From contig NZ_JACGXS010000012.1 of assembly GCF_014117215.1 (NCBI RefSeq), positions 49,044 through 113,043 of the forward strand: a DNA stretch of 64,000 nucleotides. The letters are read 5' to 3'. Both the position numbers and the translations under genes were made by a program. The notes beneath the pieces are model-generated. The model was not told the DNA's origin. It ran no database searches and was given only the letters and a program-made list of their open reading frames with translations. Positions 34,320-44,018 of the stretch are shown here, piece after piece (the first letter of the stretch is position 1; each line of letters starts with the position of its first letter). The stretch is from Stenotrophomonas tumulicola. GTDB taxonomy: Bacteria; Pseudomonadota; Gammaproteobacteria; Xanthomonadales; Xanthomonadaceae.

Positions 34320-34918
34320 TCCGCATCGTGCTGGCCGAAGACCAGGCGATGGTACGCGGCGCGCTGTCGGCACTGCTGGGGCTGGAGCCGGACATCGAGG
34401 TGCTGGGTTCGGCGCCGGATGGCGAGGCGGCCTGGCGCATGCTGCAGCAGCTGAAGCCGGACATCCTGGTCACCGACATCGAGATGCCCGGGCTGACCGG
34501 ACTGGAACTGGCCCAGCGCATCACCCGCCACGCGCTGCCGATCAAGGTGGTGATCGTGACCACCTTTGCGCGTGCTGGTTTCCTGCGTCGCGCCCTGGAA
34601 GCCGGGGTGCTGGGATACCTGCTGAAGGATGCCCCGGCCGATCACCTGGCCGACGCGCTGCGCCGGGTCAGCAACGGACTGCGCGCGATCGATCCGCAAC
34701 TGGCATTGGATGCCTGGTCGCAGGCCGACCCGCTGACCGACCGCGAGCGCCGCGTGCTGCGGCTGGCCGGCGAAGGCCGCACCGCCAGCGAGATCGCCGC
34801 CGAACTGGGGCTGTCGCACGGCACCGTGCGCAACTACCTGTCCGAATGCATCGGCAAACTGGGCGTGGCCAACCGCATCGAAGCCTACCGCCTCGCCCGC
34901 CAGAAGGGCTGGCTGTAA
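34316..34918 (+). CDS. Response regulator, NarL/DesR type
   Basis: This 200-residue regulator has a receiver domain with the phosphoacceptor Asp54 in LVTDIEMPG, the conserved Lys in LLKDAP, and a C-terminal LuxR-type helix-turn-helix (LTDRERRVLRLAGEGRTASE and LSHGTVRNYLSECI). It overlaps the kinase gene by four bases and is the final gene of the exporter operon; its TAA is immediately followed by the second long hairpin. It probably binds the control region upstream of the operon, where a GTGACAGCTGTCAC palindrome lies. Confidence 0.93.
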   Translation: MIRIVLAEDQAMVRGALSALLGLEPDIEVLGSAPDGEAAWRMLQQLKPDILVTDIEMPGLTGLELAQRITRHALPIKVVIVTTFARAGFLRRALEAGVLGYLLKDAPADHLADALRRVSNGLRAIDPQLALDAWSQADPLTDRERRVLRLAGEGRTASEIAAELGLSHGTVRNYLSECIGKLGVANRIEAYRLARQKGWL

Positions 34919-34992
34919 AAAGGGGACGGAGGGGATTAAGGCGCAAATGGCCCTTCAGGGCCATTTGCGCCTTAATCCCCTCCGTCCCCTTT
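34917..34992. repeat. Long perfect hairpin (element copy 2)
   Basis: Two perfect 35-base arms (34919-34953 and 34958-34992) flank a TTCA loop; two more A bases precede. The outer arm equals that of the element at 26652-26729, but six inner bases before the shared AAATGGCCC (GCGCAAATG here, TCAAAAATG there) differ, with matching changes on the other arm. It separates convergent genes and likely terminates both. Confidence 0.85.
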
Positions 34993-34997
34993 CTCTC

Positions 34998-36365
34998 TCA
35001 GGCGTAGCGGGTCTTCAGCATCGCCCAGGCCGAGCGCAGGGCCAGCGCTTCGCCGCCGGCCGGTCGGCCGGGACGCTCGCCGTCATTCCAGGCATATACG
35101 TCCAGGTGCGCCCAACGCTGGCCTTCGGCGAGGAAACGCTCCAGGTACAGTGCCGCCGTCACCGAACCGGCCATGCGCGAACCGGCATTGGCCAGGTCGG
35201 CGATGTTGCTGTGCAGGTAGCGCAGGTAAGGGCGCCACAGCGGCATCCGCCATACCGGATCGCGGGTCGCTTCGCCGGCCTGCAGCCACTGCTGGGCCAG
35301 CGTGTCATCGTTGCTGAAAAGTGCCGGCAGGTCCGGGCCCAGTGCAATGCGTGCGGCACCGGTCAGGGTGGCGAAATCCAGTACCAGGTCCGGCTGCTGC
35401 TCGCTGGCGAAGGTCAGCGCGTCGCACAGGATCACCCGGCCTTCGGCATCGGTGTTGTCGATCTCCACGCTCAGGCCCTTGCGCGTGGCGATCACTTCAC
35501 CCGGGCGGAACGCATCCGGGCCTACTGCGTTCTCCACGGCTGGCACCAGCAGGGTCAGCCGTACCGGCAGGCCCTGCGCCATCACCAGTCCGGCCAGCGC
35601 CAGCGCGTGTGCCGCACCGCCCATGTCCTTCTTCATGTTGCGCATGCCATCGGCCGGCTTCATGTCCAGCCCGCCGGTGTCGAAGCACACGCCCTTGCCA
35701 ACCAGTACCAGCGACGGGTCGCTGGCCTTGCCCCAGCGCAGCACCACCAGCCGCGGTGCGCGATGCGAGGCACGGCCAACGGCATGGATCGCCGGGAAAT
35801 TCTGCTGCAGCAGGGCCTCGCCGGTGATGGCTTCGACCTGCGCGCCGTGTGCATCGGCCAACGCACGTGCTGCATCTTCCAGCTGCTGCGGGCCCATGTC
35901 TTCGGTAGGCGTGTTGACCCAGTCACGCACGCGCAGGCTGGCCTCGACCAGCGCCGCCACTTCCGCCGTGGGGCTGGCCAGCAACTGTGCCGGTGCGCGG
36001 TTGCGCTTGCGGTAGCGATCGAAACGGTAGCTGCCCAGGCCCCAGCCCAACTGCAGCAGGGCCTGCTGGGCGGCATCGAGTTCACTGGCCAGCCGCCACA
36101 CGGTGCCTGCCGGCAGGGCATGCGGCGCATGTGCGTAGCTGTAGGCATCGGCGGCATCGCCCACCCCCATCACCGCGCCGGCGATGCCCTGTTCGCCAGG
36201 CAGCAGCACCACGCTGTGCGCGCTGCCGGTGAACCCCTGCGCCTGCAGCCAGGCCTGCAGCGCAGGCGGCTGGGCGGCGTTCCACGCCTTGAACCCGTCG
36301 CGGTCCAGTACGTGCAGTGGCAGGGCGTGTTCGGACTGGGAAGTGAAACCGATGATGTCGCTCAT
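34998..36365 (-). CDS. M17 family leucyl aminopeptidase-like protein
   Basis: The 455-residue enzyme shows the M17 signatures GKGVCFDTGG(L), MKKDMGGAA and NTDAEGRVILCDAL, which hold the two-zinc site and catalytic lysine/arginine. It is about 40-50 residues shorter than PepA, mainly in the N-terminal domain, like other shorter M17 proteins (PepB type). It is cytosolic, with no signal peptide. It lies three bases after the HAD gene stop, so the two are in one operon, and ends before the hairpin element. It probably finishes degradation of imported peptides. Confidence 0.92.
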   Translation of the reverse strand: MSDIIGFTSQSEHALPLHVLDRDGFKAWNAAQPPALQAWLQAQGFTGSAHSVVLLPGEQGIAGAVMGVGDAADAYSYAHAPHALPAGTVWRLASELDAAQQALLQLGWGLGSYRFDRYRKRNRAPAQLLASPTAEVAALVEASLRVRDWVNTPTEDMGPQQLEDAARALADAHGAQVEAITGEALLQQNFPAIHAVGRASHRAPRLVVLRWGKASDPSLVLVGKGVCFDTGGLDMKPADGMRNMKKDMGGAAHALALAGLVMAQGLPVRLTLLVPAVENAVGPDAFRPGEVIATRKGLSVEIDNTDAEGRVILCDALTFASEQQPDLVLDFATLTGAARIALGPDLPALFSNDDTLAQQWLQAGEATRDPVWRMPLWRPYLRYLHSNIADLANAGSRMAGSVTAALYLERFLAEGQRWAHLDVYAWNDGERPGRPAGGEALALRSAWAMLKTRYA

Positions 36366-36368
36366 GGA

Positions 36369-37088
36369 TCAGGGACTCCTGGATGCGGTGGCGGCGACGT
36401 TGGCATCAAGCCAGTCGGCCAGCCCGGTGAGGGTGTCGAACTGCAGGTCGGGCTGCAGCGAGGGATGGTTCCAGTGCGCGGCGTCGCGGTTGATCCAGCA
36501 GCCGCGCAGGCCGGCGGACATGGCGCCGGCCACGTCCATGTCGACGTGGTCGCCCACGTGCAACACCTGGGCAGGTGCGATGCCCAGCCGCGTGCAGGCC
36601 GCGTGGAAGATGCTGGCGGCCGGTTTGGCGGCCCCGTGTTCGCGTGCGCCCAGCTGGAAGGCGAACAGGTGCGAGACGCCGATCCGTTCCAGGTCGGCAT
36701 TGCCATTGCTCAGCGCGGCCACCGGCACCTTCGCGGCCATCCGCTGCAGCGCCTGCAGGGCATCGGGGTAGTACTCCACCTGGTTGCGCGCGGCGAAGAA
36801 CGCTTCGTATGCAGGCTCCAGCAGGGCCAGGTCGGCGCCGCTGGCCTGCAATGCCCGGTGCAGCGCCAGCCGGCGCAGTGCACTCAGGTCATGGTGCAGA
36901 TGGGGGTTGTCGACGAACGCGCGGTCGCGCAGCTCGCGCATGGCCGCCACCGGGAACATGGCCGCGGTAGCGGGGCTGTTCTCCAGCATCCAGTCGTGCA
37001 GCACCTGGTCGATGCGTGCGCCGATCGGAGCGAAGGGCCACAGGGTGTCGTCGAGGTCGAGGGTAATGGCGAGGACAGGAAAGTTCAC
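36369..37088 (-). CDS. HAD-superfamily phosphatase (YigB-like)
   Basis: The 239-residue protein has the HAD motif I DLDDTLW, motif II Ser/Asn in ALSNGN, lysine in AKP and motif IV GDHVDMDV. The general pattern resembles YigB, an FMN/pyridoxal-phosphate phosphatase of E. coli, but other small phosphates are possible. The start lies 31 bases after the AI-2E family gene stop, and the stop is nearly contiguous with the M17 gene. Confidence 0.85.
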   Translation of the reverse strand: MNFPVLAITLDLDDTLWPFAPIGARIDQVLHDWMLENSPATAAMFPVAAMRELRDRAFVDNPHLHHDLSALRRLALHRALQASGADLALLEPAYEAFFAARNQVEYYPDALQALQRMAAKVPVAALSNGNADLERIGVSHLFAFQLGAREHGAAKPAASIFHAACTRLGIAPAQVLHVGDHVDMDVAGAMSAGLRGCWINRDAAHWNHPSLQPDLQFDTLTGLADWLDANVAATASRSP

Positions 37089-37119
37089 GCCGCCATTCTA
37101 CGCCCGTCGTGAATGGCTT

Positions 37120-38226
37120 TCATTCCAGCAGGCGGGCCCAGCCCTGCATGCCTTCCAGGCGGGCCAGCACCAGCTTGATGCACACCAGCAGCGGCACCGC
37201 CAGCAGCAGGCCGATGAATCCCCAGAGCCAGCCGAAGATCATCAGCGCCAGGATCAGCACCAGCGGCGAGAGCTTCATTCGCCTGCCGAGTACGATCGGG
37301 GTGACCAGTTGCCCCTCCAGCGTGTGCAGCGCCAGGTAACAGGCTGCCGGCAGCACCGCCTGCAGTGGCTCCCTGAACTCCACGAAGCCCACCAGCAGCA
37401 TCATCGCCACGCCGATCAGGGGGCCTACGTAGGGGGCGAAGTTGAGCAGGGCGGCCACCGTTCCCCACAACAGTGCGTCCTGGAGCTCCAGGCCCAGCAG
37501 CACCAGCACGCCCGAGAACAGCAGGCCGACCACGGTGTTGATCAAGGTGATGGTCAGCACGTAGCGGGATACCTCGCGTTCGATCGAACGCAGGATGTCG
37601 CTGGTGAAGCGCTGCTGGTGGCGGCTGGGAAACAACGCGATCGCATGCCGCTGCAGGTTCTGCCCATAGATCATGAAGAACAGCGTCAGCAGCACCACCG
37701 CCAGTACCGCGGCCAGCAGGCGGGGGGCCTGGGTAATGACCTTGTAGGGATCGTCGAGCTGGGTGCGCACCACCTGTACCCGGCGGCTGCCTTCGCCGGC
37801 TGCCACGCGCGCGAAATTCTCCGCTGCCTGGTTGGCCTGCTGCATTGGCTTGGTCAGGTTCTGCAGCTGTCGTCCGATCTTGCGCAACTGCTGTGGCGCC
37901 TCCTGCGCCCATTCCATGGTCGGCACCACCAACTGCGCCGCCAGCGCGGTGGTTGCCCCCAGTCCCACCGTGATGACCATCAACGCCGCCAGTGCGCGTG
38001 GAATCCATACCCGCTGCAGCAGGCGCAATATGGGGTTGCCTACCAGGGCGAAGAACGCCGCCAGCAGGATCGGCAGCACCACCGTCTGCGCCGCCCACAA
38101 GGTAAAAGCGACCGCCAGCGTGGCCAGTACCAGCAGCGACACCGGCGCGCGCGGACGTGCAGGTGGAGGTGGAGTGGGCAGGGCCGAAGCCAGGGGTGCC
38201 GGGACGGAGGGCTGGGACTCGCTCAT
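37120..38226 (-). CDS. AI-2E family (PerM-like) inner-membrane transporter
   Basis: This 368-residue protein has about eight hydrophobic segments and typical AI-2E family segments: LAAFFALVGNPILRLLQR, then a long charged loop with RLQNLTKPMQQ, and the C-terminal PLVLILALMIFGWLWGFIGL. The proline-rich N-terminal 30 residues are poorly structured. The family name comes from a proposed autoinducer-2 exporter, but many members carry other ions, so substrate is unknown. Confidence 0.87.
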   Translation of the reverse strand: MSESQPSVPAPLASALPTPPPPARPRAPVSLLVLATLAVAFTLWAAQTVVLPILLAAFFALVGNPILRLLQRVWIPRALAALMVITVGLGATTALAAQLVVPTMEWAQEAPQQLRKIGRQLQNLTKPMQQANQAAENFARVAAGEGSRRVQVVRTQLDDPYKVITQAPRLLAAVLAVVLLTLFFMIYGQNLQRHAIALFPSRHQQRFTSDILRSIEREVSRYVLTITLINTVVGLLFSGVLVLLGLELQDALLWGTVAALLNFAPYVGPLIGVAMMLLVGFVEFREPLQAVLPAACYLALHTLEGQLVTPIVLGRRMKLSPLVLILALMIFGWLWGFIGLLLAVPLLVCIKLVLARLEGMQGWARLLE

Positions 38227-38293
38227 CGGCGCACCGGCAGGGAAAGAAGGACGATTATCCTCCCGCCGCGATCAACGCGGCGGGGTGCCCGTG

Positions 38294-38746
38294 TCAACGT
38301 TCGGACAATTCGGTGGCCGCTTCGGCCGGGCGCGGCGCAGGGTGTTCCGCTGCGCTGGCCGCTGCGCGCGTGGCCCCGGTCGGCGGATTCGCAGCGGCCG
38401 CTGCGTCGGCTTTGTCCGCCGCCGTGTCGGCCTGGGCGGCGGCATCGTCGGCGCTGTCGGCTGCGTGCGCCGCCATGGCCGATGCAAACGCCGCCTGTGC
38501 ACTGGCGAACAGGTTGGAGACCGAGCCGACCATCTGCAGCCAGCGTGCGCCGTTGACCTTGCCGGGAATTTCCAGCTTGCCGACCACGAAGCCGCTGGCC
38601 ACCCCCACCAGGATGATCCGCAGTGGCGACCAGCCGCTGCGCCATACCTGGCTCAACACCCCCCAGTTGTCCTGGGTATCGGTCAGGCGCACGGCCACTA
38701 CTTGTTCGCAACGCTTCACGCGGTCGCGCAGCCTGCTGAACTTCAT
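38294..38746 (-). CDS. Uncharacterised protein after the YqjE-like gene
   Basis: I do not recognise this 150-residue protein by family. The first half has a basic start (MKFSRLRDRVKRCEQ) and one short hydrophobic segment (PLRIILVGVASGFVVGKL); the second half is rich in alanine and acidic residues. It overlaps the DUF1469 gene by four bases (ATGA) and sits where E. coli has yqjK in the yqjD-yqjE-yqjK operon. A role with those membrane proteins is likely by position only. Confidence 0.72.
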   Translation of the reverse strand: MKFSRLRDRVKRCEQVVAVRLTDTQDNWGVLSQVWRSGWSPLRIILVGVASGFVVGKLEIPGKVNGARWLQMVGSVSNLFASAQAAFASAMAAHAADSADDAAAQADTAADKADAAAAANPPTGATRAAASAAEHPAPRPAEAATELSER

Positions 38747-39219
38747 GGCTTGCCCTCCGGCAACTGCACGCCTGCGTCGGGATCTTCGTCGCTGGGTTCG
38801 TCGAACAGCCCCAGCCTGGAAAGCTGCCGGCGGGTGGAGTGCATGCCGGTGTGGTGGAAGAAGTAGGAAACGCGCCACGCCGCCAGGCAGGTCACCGCCA
38901 GGCTCAGCAACGAGGTGATCAGCAGTGCATGCAGCCAGGACATGCCCCAACTCTGCAACAGCGCGATCAGGGTCGCGGCCATCAACAGCCACGCCGACGC
39001 ACCGAACACGATGGCCACGCCGGACCATGCCAACGCCCGGCCAAAGGCACTGCGCGCCAGTGCGAAATCCGCTGACGCCAGCCGACGCAACGACCGCAGC
39101 GAATGCTTCGCGGCGTCTGCCGTCGCACGGCTGGCCTGGGTGACCTGGCGGATGCTCTCCTCCAGCGGCGGGGTCGCCGCTGGATCGGGCTCGCGCGCGG
39201 TATCGTCGCTTTCGCTCAC
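38743..39219 (-). CDS. DUF1469/phage-holin-family membrane protein (YqjE-like)
   Basis: The 158-residue protein has an N-terminal polar helix, two hydrophobic segments (about residues 66-90 and 95-118) and a polar C-terminus, the pattern of DUF1469 (Phage_holin_3_6) proteins such as YqjE. It lies between the DUF883-type gene (eight bases upstream) and the overlapping unknown gene, matching the yqjDE order of enteric bacteria. These proteins are linked to stress and ribosome/membrane association through YqjD; direct function is unknown. Confidence 0.82.
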   Translation of the reverse strand: MSESDDTAREPDPAATPPLEESIRQVTQASRATADAAKHSLRSLRRLASADFALARSAFGRALAWSGVAIVFGASAWLLMAATLIALLQSWGMSWLHALLITSLLSLAVTCLAAWRVSYFFHHTGMHSTRRQLSRLGLFDEPSDEDPDAGVQLPEGKP

Positions 39220-39227
39220 GCCGCGGC

Positions 39228-39593
39228 TTACTTGTCGCCGCCGCTGCGGGCCAGCTTGGCGATCAGCCAGCCGGCCGCGAAGGCCACGCCGAACGAGGCC
39301 AGCGGACGCTCGCGGATGAGCTCGGCCGCGCTGTCGACCAGGTCCTTGCCCTTGTCCATCAGCGCATCGACCTGTTCCTTGGCGGCAGCGCCACCGAATT
39401 CGGCAGCGGCCAGGCCGGAAAGCGCGGTGTCTGACAGTTCAGCCTTGACGTTGGCCTTGCCGATGCGCAGCTCATCGCCGGCGGCACCTGCAGCCCCCTT
39501 GATGGCACCACCGGCGGCGTTGGCAGCCGTCTTCAGGTGGGCGGATGCTTCGCCCAGATGGTCCTTCAGGTTCTCGGTATTGGTGGGGCTCAT
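39228..39593 (-). CDS. DUF883/ElaB-YqjD-like membrane-anchored protein
   Basis: The 121-residue product is helical and alanine-rich and ends with a glycine-containing hydrophobic tail (RERPLASFGVAFAAGWLIAK) that is typical of the ElaB/YqjD/DUF883 group, which anchors in the inner membrane and, in E. coli, binds stationary-phase ribosomes. ATG 39593 follows AGGAGA at six bases; in-frame codons upstream are less suitable. It is the first gene of a three-gene stress-type operon. Confidence 0.8.
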   Translation of the reverse strand: MSPTNTENLKDHLGEASAHLKTAANAAGGAIKGAAGAAGDELRIGKANVKAELSDTALSGLAAAEFGGAAAKEQVDALMDKGKDLVDSAAELIRERPLASFGVAFAAGWLIAKLARSGGDK

Positions 39594-39701
39594 CGGAATC
39601 TCCTGTTCAGTGGGAATGGCAGCCGCCATCGGCGCGCGATGGCCACGGACGACATGGATACCATCGGCCGGGTATAGGGGACGTTACGGTACGCCATGCC
39701 G

Positions 39702-41129
<1,428 letters not shown>

Positions 41130-41605
41130 GGGAATAAAGGTCCAGGCTGGTGTGGGGCCGTCGGTGCATACGGTAGGGTCGTGCCGGCCTGACTACAAGC
41201 GGCGGCGTGTCCGGTCGATCGACCTGGCCGACGCGCACCCACCCGTGTGCGGGGGCAAGCGCCCGGAGTGTCCCCTGCAAGGGATAAACCCGCCATGAAA
41301 GAGGGCGGCAGGGCGCTGGCATTTCTGCGCAGTTCCGCGCAAACACCGACGTCGATGACGCATCGGCATGCTGCGGCGGCGATGCCGTGCAACCGTCGTG
41401 CGGTGAAGGTCGGGCAACCTGGTGGCATGCACGAAACCGTTTAAAAGAAGCACTTTTCCTCCAGTGCCGCGGATGCTTTCGATGCCTGCGCCATGTCACT
41501 GCCAGTGCAGGCTTGCTTGCATGCGCCGCACTGCCCGTTCCACGATGCACTTCGCCGGTATAGCATCGCCTCCGTTTTGACATCCCAGCCCCCCAGGAGG
41601 GCAAC
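41130..41605. other. Intergenic region between the HtrA protease and the histone-like gene
   Basis: No recognisable gene was found in these 476 bases. The sequence holds the start regions of two divergent genes. A strong CAGGAGGG lies just before the histone-like ATG. Some short open frames are present but have no matching ribosome-binding site or family sequence. No clear promoter can be assigned by eye. Confidence 0.5.
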
Positions 41606-42526
41606 ATGAGCAACGGTAATGGTGTGACGACGACGCTGAGCGAGACCGTCGAGAACGTAAAGGAAGCCGCGACCAACGTAGGCGAGACCATCGCCCACAC
41701 CGCCGAAGACGCAGTGGCCGTCGTCAAGACCACTGCCAAGCGCGTGCGCAAGGCAGCGACCACGCGCGTCGCCAAGGCGAAGACCACCGTTGCCAAGGTC
41801 GAGAAGGCCGTGGCGAAGCAGGCCGACGCAGCCGCCAAGTCGGTGGGCAAGTCGATCTCCAAGGCCCGGCAGAAGCTGGAAGCGGCCAAGAAGAACGCCA
41901 AGGCCGAGGCCACTGCACTGAAGAAGGCTGTTGCCAAGAAGAAGGCCGACGCTGGCAAGGCCGTGACCAAGAAGGCTGCCGCAGTGAAGAAGACGACCAC
42001 CAAGAAGGTGGCTGCCGTGAAGAAGACGGCCGGCAAGAAGGCCGTCGCCGCCAAGAAGGCTGTCGGCAAGAAGACCGTCGCCGCCAAGAAGGTTGTCGGC
42101 AAGAAGACCGTCGCCGCCAAGAAGGCTGTCGGCAAGAAGCCCGTCGCCGCCAAGAAGGCCGTCGGCAAGAAGACTGTCGCCGCCAAGAAGGTTGTCGGCA
42201 AGAAGACCGTCGCTGCCAAGAAGGCCGTGGGCAAGAAGACTGTCGCCGCCAAGAAGGCCGTCGGCAAGAAGACCGTCGCCACCAAGAAGGCCGTCGACAA
42301 GAAGACTGTCGCCGCCAAGAAGGCCGTGGGCAAGAAGACTGTCGCCGCCAAGAAGGCCGTCGGCAAGAAGACCGTCGCTGCCAAGAAGGTTGTCGGCAAG
42401 AAGGCCGTCGCCGCCAGGAAGGCCGTGGGCAAGAAGACTGTTGCCGCCAGGAAGGCTGTCGCAGTGAAAAAAGCCCCCGCCAAGAAGGCGGCTGGCCGCA
42501 AGGCCGTGGCCAAGCGCGCGAAGTAA
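41606..42526 (+). CDS. Lysine/alanine-repeat histone H1-like protein
   Basis: This 306-residue, very basic protein has an N-terminal helical region ([19 protein letters not shown]), a charged middle, and a long tail of about twelve 11-residue repeats of the type [11 protein letters not shown] (residues 146-277), followed by [16 protein letters not shown]. It resembles AlgP/histone H1-like proteins of proteobacteria, which bind DNA through such tails. A strong ribosome-binding site precedes it. The repeat number should vary between strains. DNA binding is expected from composition, and any regulatory target is unknown. Confidence 0.88.
   Translation: MSNGNGVTTTLSETVENVKEAATNVGETIAHTAEDAVAVVKTTAKRVRKAATTRVAKAKTTVAKVEKAVAKQADAAAKSVGKSISKARQKLEAAKKNAKAEATALKKAVAKKKADAGKAVTKKAAAVKKTTTKKVAAVKKTAGKKAVAAKKAVGKKTVAAKKVVGKKTVAAKKAVGKKPVAAKKAVGKKTVAAKKVVGKKTVAAKKAVGKKTVAAKKAVGKKTVATKKAVDKKTVAAKKAVGKKTVAAKKAVGKKTVAAKKVVGKKAVAARKAVGKKTVAARKAVAVKKAPAKKAAGRKAVAKRAK
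42041..42436 (+). repeat. 33-bp tandem repeat array inside the histone-like gene
   Basis: Twelve in-frame 33-base units encode variants of [11 protein letters not shown] with A/V, T/P, G/D and K/R exchanges. Several synonymous differences show that the units are not all recent copies. Repeats of this kind allow length change through slippage or recombination. Confidence 0.85.
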
Positions 42527-42631
42527 GTTCCCCGTTGTCCCTGCCGCCATCGCTGGCGGCAGGGACAGGGTGATGCTGCCGCACACAAGGTTCAGGGCAT
42601 CATGGGGGCCTCTTCTGCGAGGTGATCCCCG

Positions 42632-43315
42632 ATGCGCGGTCTTGATTTCAGTTCCTGGCAGGCAGTGCTCTCCACCTTGGCTGGCCTGGCCATCATCACA
42701 TTGCTCGGCGTGGGTATCCGCCTGCTGGTGATGCAGACCCTGCAACAACGCCGCGAGCGCGAAAACCGCCAGATCAACGAACGCCTGCGCACCTTGATGG
42801 CGGCCTACAAGACGCTGGGCGGCTCATTCACCGGCGAGCTTGGCGTCGACCCTACCCACCTGCGCCAGTTGCGCGATCGCACGCATGGCCAAGGCGTCCT
42901 TGAATCCGGCTCGGACCGTGCACGGCGCATCCGCGACGCAGTCGAGGCGGCGCTGTCGGACATCCTGCTGCTGGGTACCGACGAGCAGGTCCGGCTGGCC
43001 GCGCATGCCGCCACCGACCTGGTCGAGGGACGACCGGTGCATACCCATGCGCTGGTGCTGTCGTTGCGCGATTTCATCCGTGAAGCCTTGGACCTGGCTC
43101 CGATCCCTGCCGGCCTGTCCATTCCCAACCAAGGGCCGACGCGACCCGCGTCCGCCGGTGGTGGCAAGGGCCGCGCTGAAGGCGCCGACCGCGCTGGGGG
43201 CGGAAAGGGCGGTGGGGCTGGCGGCGGCGCGGGCATGGGGGCGATGGGTGGGATGGGTGCCGGCGTGATGTTGGGTACGCACGGCACCGATGAATCCGAC
43301 ACGCGAACGCCGTGA
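42632..43315 (+). CDS. Uncharacterised membrane-anchored protein with Gly-rich tail
   Basis: I do not recognise this 227-residue protein. It begins with a hydrophobic helix (VLSTLAGLAIITLLGVGI), followed by a helical cytoplasmic domain (about residues 36-165) with basic and acidic residues (QQRRERENRQINERLRTL), and ends in a glycine-rich low-complexity tail. A GAGGTG site precedes the ATG. It lies 105 bases after the histone-like gene on the same strand. Anchored, coiled helical structure is all that can be inferred. Confidence 0.72.
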   Translation: MRGLDFSSWQAVLSTLAGLAIITLLGVGIRLLVMQTLQQRRERENRQINERLRTLMAAYKTLGGSFTGELGVDPTHLRQLRDRTHGQGVLESGSDRARRIRDAVEAALSDILLLGTDEQVRLAAHAATDLVEGRPVHTHALVLSLRDFIREALDLAPIPAGLSIPNQGPTRPASAGGGKGRAEGADRAGGGKGGGAGGGAGMGAMGGMGAGVMLGTHGTDESDTRTP

Positions 43316-43328
43316 TGGCGTCCCCGGT

Positions 43329-43688
43329 CTATGCGCCCAGTTCGACCACCGGCACGAAACCGGCATAGATCATCCGCTTGCCATCGAAGGGCATCGGATT
43401 ATTGGCCGGATCCATGCGCGGGTCGTCCATCATCTTCTTCATGGCGGCATCACGCGTGGCCTTGTCCGGCCATTCGATCCACGAAAACACCACCGTCTCC
43501 CCCTCTTCGGCCTTTACCGCGCGCTGGAAGTCGGTGAGCTTTCCGCTTGGGACGTCATCGCCCCAGCATTCCACCACGCGGATCGCGCCCAGCTCCATGC
43601 ACACCGAATCGCCGGTGCGCGCGTGGTCGATGAACTTCTGCTTGTTGGCGGTGGGTACTGCCAACACGAAACCGTCGATGTAGCTCAT
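43329..43688 (-). CDS. DUF1428 (YbaA-like) protein
   Basis: The 119-residue protein matches DUF1428 along its length: MSYIDGFVLAVPTANK at the start, then WGDDVPSGK, TVVFSWIEWPDKATRDAA, and PFDGKRMIYAGF near the end. These are ferredoxin-like dimeric alpha+beta barrel proteins of unknown activity. GGAGG lies upstream of ATG 43688; the longer open frame upstream is arginine-rich and not coding-like. It is convergent with the unknown membrane-anchored gene. Confidence 0.88.
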   Translation of the reverse strand: MSYIDGFVLAVPTANKQKFIDHARTGDSVCMELGAIRVVECWGDDVPSGKLTDFQRAVKAEEGETVVFSWIEWPDKATRDAAMKKMMDDPRMDPANNPMPFDGKRMIYAGFVPVVELGA

Positions 43689-44018
43689 GTGGGTCCTCCG
43701 GATGGGCTGCGGATGCAGCGCCTTCATGGGTACGACGAACCAGTGGCGCCGGAATCGACAACGACGGCGCGCCTGGCCGCGATGCAATCTGACGTGCTCG
43801 GCCGGTGTACCCGCCATGAGTGGGGGGCGGCGTGAACGCGGTGGCTGCGCAGAAACATGAAATGCGCGCGCGTATGCCTGAAAACAGCTGAATAGCAGCC
43901 CAAAATCTCTTTCCTGCTTTCAGGATGGGTTAGGCCGAAAAACGGAAACTTTACATACCCGATGCGATGGCGTTCCGGCGCCGCTGCACCAAAACCAGAA
44001 AGACAAGAGGTTGTACCC
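43689..44018. other. Control region of the Ax21-type gene
   Basis: These 330 bases hold no recognised gene. They contain the leaders of two divergent genes. A weak promoter-like pair TTAGGC (43930-43935) and TACATA (43952-43957) with 16 bases between lies before the Ax21-type gene; this is a tentative call. Confidence 0.35.

Noticed and set aside
42041..42436. Regular repeats that could suggest a CRISPR array
   Set aside because: Units are directly adjacent, without spacers, in frame, and encode a Lys/Ala-rich protein tail.
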